Assembly: GCA_017545325.1 (NCBI GenBank)
Contig: JAFWOX010000068.1
Span: forward strand, 1-22,443
Origin: Oscillospiraceae bacterium
GTDB taxonomy: Bacteria > Bacillota_A > Clostridia > Oscillospirales > Oscillospiraceae
Length of the DNA: 22,443 nucleotides
Direction: 5' to 3'
Shown: one piece after another, positions 6,277 through 12,895 of the stretch
Position numbering within the stretch: the first letter of the stretch is position 1
Layout of the letters: each line of letters starts with the position of its first letter
Notes under the pieces: generated by a model
Seen by the model: the letters and a program-made list of their open reading frames with translations, nothing else
The model's database searches: none
Told to the model about the DNA's origin: nothing
Made by a program: the position numbers and the translations under genes

Positions 6277-7371
6277 TTGAACTTCTCTCCCCTCTCCGCC
6301 TATCTGAACGAATTATCCGAAACCGTCCCCGGTTACGACTGCATCCTGCGTCAAGGCCGGGAGACGCTTTTTCATCAGTCCCACGGCTGCAGGTCCGACG
6401 GACTCTTCTGGTTCTATTCCGCCACCAAGCTCTTCACCTGCACCGCGGCCTGCCGGCTGCTGGAGCGGGGACTGCTGGGGCTGGAGGATCCGGTGAGCCG
6501 CTATCTGCCCGAATATGCCCATCTGCAGGTCCGGCAGGAGGATGGAAGCCTCCGTTCGGCCCGGACGACTCTGCTCATCCGCCACCTGTTCACCATGTGC
6601 GGCGGCCTGACCTATGACATCATGAGCCCCCAGATCCAGGAAGCGCGGGACCGGAGCACCCGGGGCATCCTCCGGGCCGCGGCGGAAATGCCTCTGGCCT
6701 TCGATCCGGGGACGAGCTATCTCTACAGCCTCTGCCATGATGTTCTGGCCGGGGTGGTGGAGGTGATCACCGGTCAGCGGTTTTCGGAGTATGTCCGCAG
6801 GGAGATCATCGAACCCCTGGGGATGTCCCCTGGGGATATGACCTTCCACCCCGGGCCGGAGCAGCTGGAGCGGCTGGAACCCCAGTATGACTGGCGCGGC
6901 GAGGGAAAACCCCTTCTCCCCGCCTCCTGCGAAAACCATTTCTGCTTCTCCGATGCCTATGATTCCGGCGGCGCCGGTCTCTGCGGTACGGCGGAAGCCT
7001 ATATCCTCCTGTCCGAGGCGCTGGCCTGCGGCGGAAAGGGGCGGGACGGGTATCCCCTGCTGCAGCCCCGGACCCTGCAGCTGATGCGCAGCCCCCAGCT
7101 GGGCGAGGGGCCCCTGGCGGCCTTCCGGGGCCTGGCGCGCTTCTCCTCCTACAGCTACGGCCTGGGCGTACGCACCCGGGTGGATCAGCTGGATGGGAGC
7201 CCCGCCCCCCTGGGAGAGTTCGGCTGGGACGGCGCCGCCGGCGCCTATACCATGATCTGTCCCGAGGAAGGGATCAGCTTTCTCTATGTGCAGCATATCC
7301 GGATGATGGGTCCCGTGTATGACGTCATCCATCCCCGGCTCCGGGATCTGGTGTGGCAGATCCTGCGGTAA
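6277..7371 (+). CDS. Beta-lactamase-fold serine hydrolase (class C / PBP4*-EstB type)
   Basis: A 364-residue protein of the beta-lactamase-related serine hydrolase family. The nucleophile motif is SATK (S48, K51) in FWFYSATKLFTC. The second-motif tyrosine is probably in SYLYSLCHDVLAG. A C-terminal FGWDGAAGAYTMI corresponds to the HxG strand region, with W-D-G in place of H-x-G. There is no signal peptide, so it should be cytoplasmic. Members act as esterases, amidases, transacylases or D-peptidases; an acyl-hydrolase or acyl-transfer role in the lipid operon is possible but unproven. I chose the TTG at 6277 rather than the upstream ATG at 6253. A strong GAGGAGG (6262-6268) lies 8 nt before the TTG, whereas the ATG would put it inside the coding region. 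It starts 13 nt after the reductase stop. Confidence 0.75.
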   Translation: MNFSPLSAYLNELSETVPGYDCILRQGRETLFHQSHGCRSDGLFWFYSATKLFTCTAACRLLERGLLGLEDPVSRYLPEYAHLQVRQEDGSLRSARTTLLIRHLFTMCGGLTYDIMSPQIQEARDRSTRGILRAAAEMPLAFDPGTSYLYSLCHDVLAGVVEVITGQRFSEYVRREIIEPLGMSPGDMTFHPGPEQLERLEPQYDWRGEGKPLLPASCENHFCFSDAYDSGGAGLCGTAEAYILLSEALACGGKGRDGYPLLQPRTLQLMRSPQLGEGPLAAFRGLARFSSYSYGLGVRTRVDQLDGSPAPLGEFGWDGAAGAYTMICPEEGISFLYVQHIRMMGPVYDVIHPRLRDLVWQILR

Positions 7372-7384
7372 ACAGAAAGACAGA

Positions 7385-7405
7385 CGAGAGGGATCATCCC
7401 TCTCG
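7385..7405. terminator. Bidirectional intrinsic terminator between convergent genes
   Basis: A perfect 9-bp stem, CGAGAGGGA / TCCCTCTCG, with a 3-nt loop. On the minus strand it is followed by a T-rich stretch (TCTGTCTTTCTGTTT), suiting the XRE gene. On the plus strand the T-tract is weak. It sits between the convergent serine hydrolase and XRE genes. Confidence 0.65.
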
Positions 7406-7431
7406 CCTGCTGTACTTTGGTCCATGGCGCT

Positions 7432-7794
7432 TCAGTCGTCCATCTGCCGGACCGGATAGGGCTCGGAGGTTACCGGATTGAACTCCGGCGTTTCCTGCGC
7501 CGTCAGATGCTGGTATGCCCGGAGCAGATGCTCATCCAGGATCCCGCGCACATAGAGCAGCTCCTTGGACTCCTGGTTCTGGACAAATACCTGCATCAGG
7601 GCGGTAAAATGGAGCCAGCTCATCCTGCTGCGCCCGCTCTCGATCTGGGACAGAGTCACCCGGCTGATGCCGCTGGTGTTCTCCATCTCCTCCTGGGTCT
7701 GGCCCAGCCTCTTGCGCAGCTCCACAAGCATCCCGGTCAGCCGGTCGCTGTAAGCTCTTTTCTCCTCTTCGCCGAATCCGATACTGTCGCTCAT
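7432..7794 (-). CDS. XRE-family helix-turn-helix regulator
   Basis: 120 residues. The Cro/C1-type helix-turn-helix spans about 25-70: a first helix around LRKRLGQTQEEMENTSG and a recognition helix in ISRVTLSQIESGRSR, the Q..E..SGRS signature of the family. The C-terminal 50 residues are not a recognised domain and may serve for dimerisation. It is transcribed divergently from the MerR gene and converges with the serine hydrolase. The promoter (TTGACT-17-TATACC) contains a 22-bp dyad, so autoregulation or cross-regulation by the MerR protein is plausible. The ribosome site is weak (GGGATGAG). Its target genes cannot be deduced; the neighbouring lipid operon is only a guess. Confidence 0.85.
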   Translation of the reverse strand: MSDSIGFGEEEKRAYSDRLTGMLVELRKRLGQTQEEMENTSGISRVTLSQIESGRSRMSWLHFTALMQVFVQNQESKELLYVRGILDEHLLRAYQHLTAQETPEFNPVTSEPYPVRQMDD

Positions 7795-7814
7795 CTTATC
7801 TCATCCCGTTGTTC

Positions 7815-7871
7815 ACAGTTTTTTAATGGCATGGTATAGTATATGACAACTATACAGTCAACAGTTTTTTA
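7815..7871. promoter_or_regulatory. Divergent XRE/MerR control region with dyad and flanking direct repeats
   Basis: Minus-strand promoter for XRE: TTGACT (7861-7856), 17-bp spacer, TATACC (7838-7833). A dyad, GTATAG (7834-7839) and CTATAC (7850-7855), overlaps that -10 and spacer. An 11-bp direct repeat ACAGTTTTTTA occurs at 7815-7825 and 7861-7871, on either side of the dyad. For the MerR gene a plus-strand promoter TTGTTC (7809-7814) with TATAGT (7835-7840) has a 20-bp spacer, which recalls the overlong spacers of MerR-controlled promoters. The repeats are seen directly; which protein binds them is unknown. Confidence 0.55.
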
Positions 7872-7892
7872 CAAAAAAGGAGCTGGTTCGGA

Positions 7893-8768
7893 ATGAAACT
7901 GCATCATGGGCTCCTGTCGATCAGCGATTTTGCCGCATACTGCGGCACCACCCGCCAGACCCTGCAGTACTATGACCGCATCGGGCTGCTGAAGCCCATC
8001 AAGGTGGGGGAGCAGGGCTACCGGTATTACCATCCCCTCCAGTCCCACGAGGTACGGGCGATCCGATCCTTTCAGGGGAGCGGCAGCTCCCTGGAGGAGG
8101 TCAGGGAGATCCTGAATTCCGCCAGTATTGACGACCTGGAAGCCTGGGTCGCATCCAGGCAGGAGGCCTTCGAGGAGGAGATCCGGCGGATCAAACGGGA
8201 GCAGGTGTATCTGGCCCGGTACAGAAGGTTTCTGGAGGCAGCCCGGAAATATCCGCTGGATGTGCCTACCCTTTTTCCCGTCAGCACTCCCCTGCTGCAC
8301 CATGTGATCGCCTTTGATGCTCCGGTGGAGCTGTACTCCGAGTATTACTTTGATCTTCTTGTGCGCTATGGGGAATACTGCAAGGAACATAAAGCCATTC
8401 AGGAATACCCCTTTTATTTCTATGTCAGCCCGGAGGAGATGCGGGGAAAGCTGCGCTTCAGCAAGCTCCTGTGCATGCCGGACGATATGCAGATCCAGGG
8501 GAAGCAGACGATCTATGCGCCCGCGGGCCAGTATCTGACCATGCGCTGCCATCCGGACCGAAACCGGAAGGAGGACAGCAGAAGATACGCCTATGAGACC
8601 ATGTTCCGCTTCATGGAGGAGCATGGTCTGGAGTCCTGTTGGGGCTGCGCGGAGCAGCCCATGTCCGTTCCTCCCGGACTGCGGACGGGAGACTACCATT
8701 TCACCGTGGTTTTCTATATGCCGGTGATCCCGGCGGGATCGGCGCCGGAGGGAGGGAGCGAGACATGA
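7893..8768 (+). CDS. MerR-family regulator with C-terminal GyrI/BmrR-like ligand domain
   Basis: 291 residues. The N-terminal 75 residues are a MerR winged helix: a TTRQTLQYYDRIGLLKP recognition region, then GYRYYHPLQSHEVRAIRSFQ. A linker coiled coil (about 90-130, EAFEEEIRRIKREQVYLARY) follows. The C-terminal half contains YAPAGQYLTMRCH and YHFTVVFYMPV, which fit a GyrI-like effector-binding domain as in BmrR, a multidrug sensor. Ribosome site AAGGAG, 10 nt before the ATG. Known relatives activate efflux or detoxification genes on binding hydrophobic or cationic ligands. No transporter is adjacent; the only co-transcribed gene is the unknown 141-residue protein, which overlaps by 4 nt (ATGA). 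Confidence 0.85.
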   Translation: MKLHHGLLSISDFAAYCGTTRQTLQYYDRIGLLKPIKVGEQGYRYYHPLQSHEVRAIRSFQGSGSSLEEVREILNSASIDDLEAWVASRQEAFEEEIRRIKREQVYLARYRRFLEAARKYPLDVPTLFPVSTPLLHHVIAFDAPVELYSEYYFDLLVRYGEYCKEHKAIQEYPFYFYVSPEEMRGKLRFSKLLCMPDDMQIQGKQTIYAPAGQYLTMRCHPDRNRKEDSRRYAYETMFRFMEEHGLESCWGCAEQPMSVPPGLRTGDYHFTVVFYMPVIPAGSAPEGGSET

Positions 8769-9190
8769 GCGGATATTCTCCTCAGGCCCAGGAGCTGCTG
8801 GCCAGGTGGAATTGCCTCTCCGCCAACATGCGCAGCGTCATCGCCAGGGCGCGTTACCTTCAGCGCAAAGCCCGGAGCCTGGGCCCCGGGACGGTGCGGG
8901 ATCTGGAGCGCCAGCTGGATCAGGCGGACGTGGGGATGATGTACCGGCAGGTGGGACTGGGGATGCGCAGGCTCTCCGCCACCGAGGGGGTGGAAAAGGA
9001 GTTTCCCGAGGCCGGTGAATTCGAAGGGCAGTTTCTGGTCGGCCGCTTCGTGGACTTTCATATCTCCGAGGAGGCGATCCCCGGCATGCTGGGGCAGCTC
9101 GACCTGGTGAACTGGCAGGTCCTCCGGCTCCTGGCTACCCTGTGCTTCGTCATCCGTCTCCACCCGGATCCGCCGGGGGAGATCGAATAA
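8765..9190 (+). CDS. Hypothetical protein coupled to the MerR regulator
   Basis: 141 residues starting at the ATG of an ATGA overlap with the MerR stop. I do not recognise the family. It is predicted to be soluble and mostly helical. The N-terminal part (about 1-55) is basic and helix-like (SANMRSVIARARYLQRKARS). The middle has a QLDQADVGMMYRQVG stretch. The C-terminal part (LDLVNWQVLRLLATLCFVIRL) is hydrophobic but probably too short and broken to be a clear membrane span. No cysteine-cluster, nucleotide-binding or catalytic motif is visible. The tight overlap with the regulator suggests a job in the same response, for instance as partner or target, and the strong terminator directly downstream closes the two-gene unit. 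An in-frame extension upstream to 8639 was rejected because it lies inside the MerR gene. Confidence 0.8.
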   Translation: MSGYSPQAQELLARWNCLSANMRSVIARARYLQRKARSLGPGTVRDLERQLDQADVGMMYRQVGLGMRRLSATEGVEKEFPEAGEFEGQFLVGRFVDFHISEEAIPGMLGQLDLVNWQVLRLLATLCFVIRLHPDPPGEIE

Positions 9191-9209
9191 GGGCGGATGG
9201 ATCATGCTT

Positions 9210-9245
9210 CGCCGCAGAGAGGAAGAGCCTCTCTGCGGCGTTTTT
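9210..9245 (+). terminator. Strong intrinsic terminator
   Basis: A 13-bp perfect stem (9210-9222 with 9228-9240, sequence CGCCGCAGAGAGG and its complement), a 5-nt loop AAGAG, and then TTTTT (9241-9245). It ends the MerR/hypothetical unit and insulates the sporulation genes that begin 36 nt later. Confidence 0.9.
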
Positions 9246-9280
9246 CGCATATTCTCACCCATACCGGGCAGACTGGAAGC

Positions 9281-10300
9281 ATGAAACAGAAAAGGATCGG
9301 CGCGCAGACCATACGCTTTTCGGCTCCTCCCTCCGTGATCGGCAGCGCCTGCGTCGGGGGGAAGAAGGAGGGCGACGGCCCCCTGGGCAGCAGCTTCGAC
9401 TTCATCTCCGAGGACGCCTACTTCGGGGAGCAGAGCTGGGAAAAAGCGGAATCCGCCATGCAGCGCCTGGCGTTTTTTCACGCCATGAATAAGGCTAAGC
9501 TCAGCACCGCCTCCCTGGACTATATCTTCGCCGGCGATCTGCTGAACCAGTGCACCGCCTCCGCCTTCAGCATGCGGGATACGGACGTGCCGTTTTTCGG
9601 CCTGTACGGCGCATGCTCCACCATGGCGGAGGCGATCTCCCTGGCCGCCATGAGCATCGACGGGGGCTATGCGGATACGGCTTGCGCCGTGACCTCCTCC
9701 CATTTCTGCTCCGCGGAAAGGCAGTTCCGCCTGCCCCTGGAATACGGAGGACAGCGCACGCCCACCGCCCAGTGGACCGCCACCGCCTCCGGCGCGGCCA
9801 TCCTCTCCGCCCAGGGCTGCGGCCCCTATGTTACCGCCGTGACCACGGGTCGGATCCGGGACGCGGGGATCACGGACGCCAACAACATGGGCGCGGCCAT
9901 GGCCCCCGCCGCCTACCAGACCATCAGCGCCCATCTCCGGGACCTTGGCCTGCAGCCCGGGGATTACGATCTCATCGTTACAGGCGACCTGGGCCTCGTC
10001 GGCCGAGGCGTGGTGATGGACTTCTTCCTTCGGGACGGGGTGGATATCGCCCCCTTCTATGATGACTGCGGCCTGCTGCTCTATGACCGGGCGCGGCAGG
10101 ATGTGCATGCCGGGGGCTCCGGCTGCGGCTGCGGCGCCTCGGTGCTCTGCGGCTGGCTGCTGGACGGTCTGCGGGCCGGACGCTGGAGCAATCTGCTCTT
10201 CTGCGCCACCGGCGCGCTCCTCTCCCCCACCTCCGTGGGACAGGGGGAGAGCATTCCCGGAATCTGCCATGCGGTGGCTTTCTCGGCTAAGAAAGGATGA
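9281..10300 (+). CDS. spoVAD: Stage V sporulation protein AD (dipicolinic acid uptake)
   Basis: 339 residues, the usual SpoVAD length (about 338). It shows the family's thiolase-like features: SAPPSVIGSACVGGKKEGDG near the N-terminus, FGLYGACSTMAEAISLAAMS (thiolase-cysteine-like position), a TSSHFCSAERQFR segment, and the C-terminal LLSPTSVGQGESIPGICHAV. SpoVAD binds dipicolinic acid (DPA) and, with SpoVAC and SpoVAE, moves it from the mother cell across the inner forespore membrane; the same complex releases DPA at germination. It overlaps spoVAE by 4 nt (ATGA). spoVAC, normally just upstream, is absent here, and an efficient terminator precedes the gene. I could not find a convincing sigma-G promoter in the 35 nt between that terminator and the ATG. 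The ribosome site is poor (GGAAG almost touching the ATG). Confidence 0.95.
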   Translation: MKQKRIGAQTIRFSAPPSVIGSACVGGKKEGDGPLGSSFDFISEDAYFGEQSWEKAESAMQRLAFFHAMNKAKLSTASLDYIFAGDLLNQCTASAFSMRDTDVPFFGLYGACSTMAEAISLAAMSIDGGYADTACAVTSSHFCSAERQFRLPLEYGGQRTPTAQWTATASGAAILSAQGCGPYVTAVTTGRIRDAGITDANNMGAAMAPAAYQTISAHLRDLGLQPGDYDLIVTGDLGLVGRGVVMDFFLRDGVDIAPFYDDCGLLLYDRARQDVHAGGSGCGCGASVLCGWLLDGLRAGRWSNLLFCATGALLSPTSVGQGESIPGICHAVAFSAKKG

Positions 10301-10668
10301 AGACGATGCTGCTCCCCTATCTCAAGGCTTTTCTGGCGGGCGGCGCGATATGCGCCCTGGGCCAGCTGCTGATCGACAAGACTAATCTCACTCCGGCCAA
10401 GATCCTCAGCGCCTATGTGGTGACCGGCGTCCTCCTGGGCGGCGTCGGCCTGTATAAGCCCTTCGCGGAGTGGGCCGGCGCGGGCGCTACGGTCCCGCTG
10501 CTGGGGTTCGGCAATACCCTGGCCCAGGGGATCCGTAAGGGGGTGGCGGAGAACGGCCTGCTTGGCGTCATGACCGGGGGGATCACCGCCGCCGCCGCTG
10601 GGATCTGCGCCGCGGTTTTCTTTGCCGGCCTGATGGCCATGCTGTTTCGTCCCCGGGAAAAAGGATAA
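10297..10668 (+). CDS. spoVAE: Stage V sporulation protein AE (SpoVAE, membrane subunit)
   Basis: 123 residues with three to four hydrophobic segments (about 8-25, 35-53, 62-80, 90-115). The family sequence GGAICALGQLLIDKTNLTPA is near the start, with LSAYVVTGVLLGGVGLYKPF following. This is the small membrane partner of SpoVAC and SpoVAD in the DPA channel of the inner spore membrane. The ATGA overlap with spoVAD indicates coupled translation and stoichiometric production. A hairpin 5 nt downstream (10674-10698) has its T-tract on the opposite strand and may only partly terminate this transcript. Confidence 0.93.
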   Translation: MKTMLLPYLKAFLAGGAICALGQLLIDKTNLTPAKILSAYVVTGVLLGGVGLYKPFAEWAGAGATVPLLGFGNTLAQGIRKGVAENGLLGVMTGGITAAAAGICAAVFFAGLMAMLFRPREKG

Positions 10669-10698
10669 AAAAAGCTCCGCACCCTCAGGGTGCGGAGC
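10667..10698 (-). terminator. Intrinsic terminator for the minus-strand membrane protein gene
   Basis: Perfect 11-bp stem GCTCCGCACCC / GGGTGCGGAGC (10674-10684 with 10688-10698), 3-nt loop. On the minus strand it is followed directly by seven T. It lies 18 nt beyond the end of the gene at 10717-11262 and also separates that gene from the convergent spoVAE. Confidence 0.88.
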
Positions 10699-10716
10699 AG
10701 ATTCCTTGGTTAGAAC

Positions 10717-11262
10717 TCAGTCGTCGTACTCGTACTTCGCTGCGTAGGCTGCGCGGATCCGATAGCCGATGAACCAGCAGACGACGGACAGGACGATCAC
10801 GATGCCGGCGAAGATGGCGTTGTTTGTGCATTGCTGCGCCTTCGAGGTCAGGTTATAGGTCATGCCGAACAAGGCCATTGCCGGGGCATAGACACCGTAC
10901 CCATAGCTCACGAAGAAGTTGAAGTTAGCGAAGAAGCCGATGGCCGGCACAACATTCATGATGATGATGGCGCAAAGGCCGCCGGGATTGCGGTTATAGC
11001 CCAAGAGCATGGAGAAGCCCAGGGTGCCCAGAACGATGAGGCAAGAGCAGACGATGTAGTTCCAGCCGATATTCGCCCCGACCAACGCGAGAGAGGTGAT
11101 CTTCTCAGCGCTCATGCCGGTGGCGTATTTATCCGCCGCGCTGCCGATTTCCACAAAGCGGTAACCGGAGAGGATGCTCATTTCGAACATGATCAGAACA
11201 ATGATCAGAATGGTATAAATCAGAGATTTGGGCTTGCTCTCAAGAAATTTCATGAATTTCAC
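10717..11262 (-). CDS. Hypothetical four-span membrane protein
   Basis: 181 residues with four clear hydrophobic segments: about 14-32 (SLIYTILIIVLIMFEMSIL), 57-87, 94-116 (CAIIIMNVVPAIGFFANFNF) and 147-168 (AIFAGIVIVLSVVCWFIGY). The N-terminus is basic (MKFMKFLESKPKS) and the C-terminal tail acidic and tyrosine-containing (AAKYEYDD). I do not recognise a family; there are no catalytic or metal motifs. The start is GTG at 11262 or ATG at 11253. GAAGGGA lies close to the GTG, and neither option is ideal. It has its own strong promoter and terminator, so it is a single-gene unit. Codon use is richer in A/T than in the flanking genes. It may form a set with the next minus-strand membrane protein, but no evidence beyond proximity supports this. 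Confidence 0.75.
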   Translation of the reverse strand: MKFMKFLESKPKSLIYTILIIVLIMFEMSILSGYRFVEIGSAADKYATGMSAEKITSLALVGANIGWNYIVCSCLIVLGTLGFSMLLGYNRNPGGLCAIIIMNVVPAIGFFANFNFFVSYGYGVYAPAMALFGMTYNLTSKAQQCTNNAIFAGIVIVLSVVCWFIGYRIRAAYAAKYEYDD

Positions 11263-11286
11263 ACGTCCCTTCGCTTTTATACGGGC

Positions 11287-11315
11287 ATTATAGCATAACC
11301 GCCGCGCCTTGACAA
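11287..11315 (-). promoter_or_regulatory. Strong sigma-A promoter of the four-span membrane protein gene
   Basis: Minus strand: -35 TTGTCA (11315-11310), 17-bp spacer, -10 TATAAT (11292-11287). The leader to the start codon is about 20 nt. The remainder of the 11263-11414 gap holds a small hairpin (TATGC / GCATA followed by GTTTTT, about 11353-11370) and a GC-rich dyad at 11387-11402. Either may weakly terminate the upstream minus-strand gene. Confidence 0.75.
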
Positions 11316-11414
11316 GAGGATTCCATAAGTTTTTCTCTTTTCAGCGGGCAAAAACTATGCGCTTTGCATAACTGCAGCCGGAGAGACGGCGGAGGTCCGC
11401 CGCCTTTCCGGGGC

Positions 11415-11927
11415 TTACTCGTACCGATGGCCGCCCTTTTTCTTGTTCTCCAGATCGGCGGGGATGTCGTTCCGGTGCTGGAAGGCGGAGATCTCCTTCT
11501 CCAGATCCTGATAGAAGGAATCCTGGATCTTCAGGGACTTCCTGCCGTCCTTAAAAATCAGCTCGGCAGAGGTATTATTGATCCTGGCCGCCCGGGAGTT
11601 CACGGGGTTCGCGCCGGGGAACTGCCAGAGGATCGCGCGAAGATCGTCCGCCTGCACGACCGTCCGCCCGAACAGGTTGTTCTGCACCAGAGCCTTTTCA
11701 TAGATCTCCAGGTTCACGCTTACCGCCTGACGGATGAGCAGGATCACGGCGATCAGGAAGGCGATGCCGAAGCCGATGGTCAGGCCCCAGCTGCCCTCCC
11801 CTCTGAGCCGCGGGCCCAGGGAGGAAAAGGTGACGATGCCGAACAGAACGACGGCCATGCCGGTAGGCAGATAGATCATCCCCGATGTCTTCAGCGTACC
11901 GACCTTTTTCCCATACTTTTCTTCCAT
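11415..11927 (-). CDS. Hypothetical small membrane protein with C-terminal PH-like domain
   Basis: 170 residues from the ATG at 11927. I chose it because GGAGG lies 8 nt upstream; a TTG-started longer form would contain that ribosome site. Two membrane segments (about 21-38 and 48-66: SWGLTIGFGIAFLIAVILLI) are followed by a soluble region of roughly 100 residues with alternating strands (VSVNLEIYEKALVQNNLFG, TSAELIFKDGRKSLKIQDSF). It ends in a helix and a basic tail. The two-span plus bPH/YdbT-like layout, with the 'naming of the unfolded state then DGR' strand pattern, resembles small bacterial membrane PH-like proteins. This is a fold guess, not a recognised family. The promoter overlaps the 3' end of rsgA, so it can be expressed apart from the housekeeping operon. 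Confidence 0.75.
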   Translation of the reverse strand: MEEKYGKKVGTLKTSGMIYLPTGMAVVLFGIVTFSSLGPRLRGEGSWGLTIGFGIAFLIAVILLIRQAVSVNLEIYEKALVQNNLFGRTVVQADDLRAILWQFPGANPVNSRAARINNTSAELIFKDGRKSLKIQDSFYQDLEKEISAFQHRNDIPADLENKKKGGHRYE

Positions 11928-11976
11928 GTAATCTTCCTCCAAAAATCATTGAATTTTGAATACATCATTAATGCAG

Positions 11977-12005
11977 AATATACCACACTGGGAAGATGAA
12001 GTCAA
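11977..12005 (-). promoter_or_regulatory. Sigma-A promoter for the PH-like membrane protein gene
   Basis: Minus strand: -35 TTGACT (12005-12000), 17-bp spacer, -10 TATATT (11982-11977). The -35 overlaps the rsgA stop codon. No terminator hairpin is visible after rsgA, so read-through from the housekeeping operon may add to expression. Confidence 0.75.
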
Positions 12006-12895
12006 TTGCGCAAAGACCAATCCGCCACTTTTCTCAGCTCCTCATGGATCCGCGCATAGCTTTCGTGCCGGGAGCGGGGGATGAGCCCCGCCTCGACGGC
12101 GGCGGTCACGGCGCAGCCCGCGTCCCGCACATGGGCGCAGTCCGGAAAGCGGCATTGGGCAAGGTAGGGGCGAAACTCCCGGAACAGCTCCGGCAGCCGG
12201 CGCTTCAGCTCCAGGGTAACATCCTCCGTATCAAAGGCGGCGAAGCCCGGGGTATCCGCGGCCCAGATCCCGTCTCCCAGGGAAAAGAGCTCCACATGGC
12301 GGGTGGTATGCCTCCCCCGCCCCAGCTTCCGGCTGATCTCGCCGGTCTCCAGCTCCAGGCCGCCGCTCAGGGCATTCAGCAGGCTGGATTTTCCCACCCC
12401 GGAGTTTCCGGTAAAGGCGCAGAGCTTTCCCGCCAGCATCTGCCGGAGCTCCCGGATCCCCTCGCCGGTCTCCGCGCTGGTCTCCGCCACCCGGAAGCCG
12501 CAGGACCGGTAGACCCGGAGCAGATCCTTCGCCCTGCCCAGGTCGCTTTTATGAAAGCACAGGATGGGCTCGCAGTCCTTCAGCTCCGCGATGGCGATCA
12601 TCCGGTCCAGCAGATAGGGGTCCGTCACCGGAGGGACGGCGGAGGCCAGGATCACCAGGGCGTCCAGGTTCGCCGCCGCCGGACGGACGAAGGCGTTCTT
12701 CCGGGGAAGGAGCTCCGTCAGGCTGCCCTTCCCGTTCCCCAGTGGCTCGACCCTGGCCAGATCCCCCACCAGGGGCGTCAGACCGCGGAAGCGGAGCTTT
12801 CCCCTGGCGCGGCATTCCAGGACCCCCTCCGGGGTATGGACGTACCAGAAGCCGCTGAGGGCCTTCAGGATCCTGCCCTCAAGCGCCTCCGCCAT
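12002..12895 (-). CDS. rsgA: Ribosome small-subunit-dependent GTPase A (RsgA/YloQ)
   Basis: 297 residues, family length. An N-terminal OB-fold (about 1-65) is followed by a circularly permuted GTPase. The G4-like HKSD (115-118) precedes G1 GNSGVGKSS (163-171), then GRGRHTTRH (192-200, the switch I region) and G3 DTPGF (214-218). The C-terminal zinc site is formed by C248, C253, H255 and C261. RsgA binds the 30S subunit late in assembly, checks the decoding site and is released on GTP hydrolysis. It overlaps prkC by 17 nt and is the last gene of the operon here. The rpe gene often found next is absent. Confidence 0.97.
   Translation of the reverse strand: MAEALEGRILKALSGFWYVHTPEGVLECRARGKLRFRGLTPLVGDLARVEPLGNGKGSLTELLPRKNAFVRPAAANLDALVILASAVPPVTDPYLLDRMIAIAELKDCEPILCFHKSDLGRAKDLLRVYRSCGFRVAETSAETGEGIRELRQMLAGKLCAFTGNSGVGKSSLLNALSGGLELETGEISRKLGRGRHTTRHVELFSLGDGIWAADTPGFAAFDTEDVTLELKRRLPELFREFRPYLAQCRFPDCAHVRDAGCAVTAAVEAGLIPRSRHESYARIHEELRKVADWSLRN

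Noticed and set aside
11387..11402. GC-rich dyad downstream of the PH-like membrane protein gene as a strong terminator
   Set aside because: Six-base-pair stem with no T-tract on either strand; at best a weak terminator, mentioned only with the neighbouring promoter.
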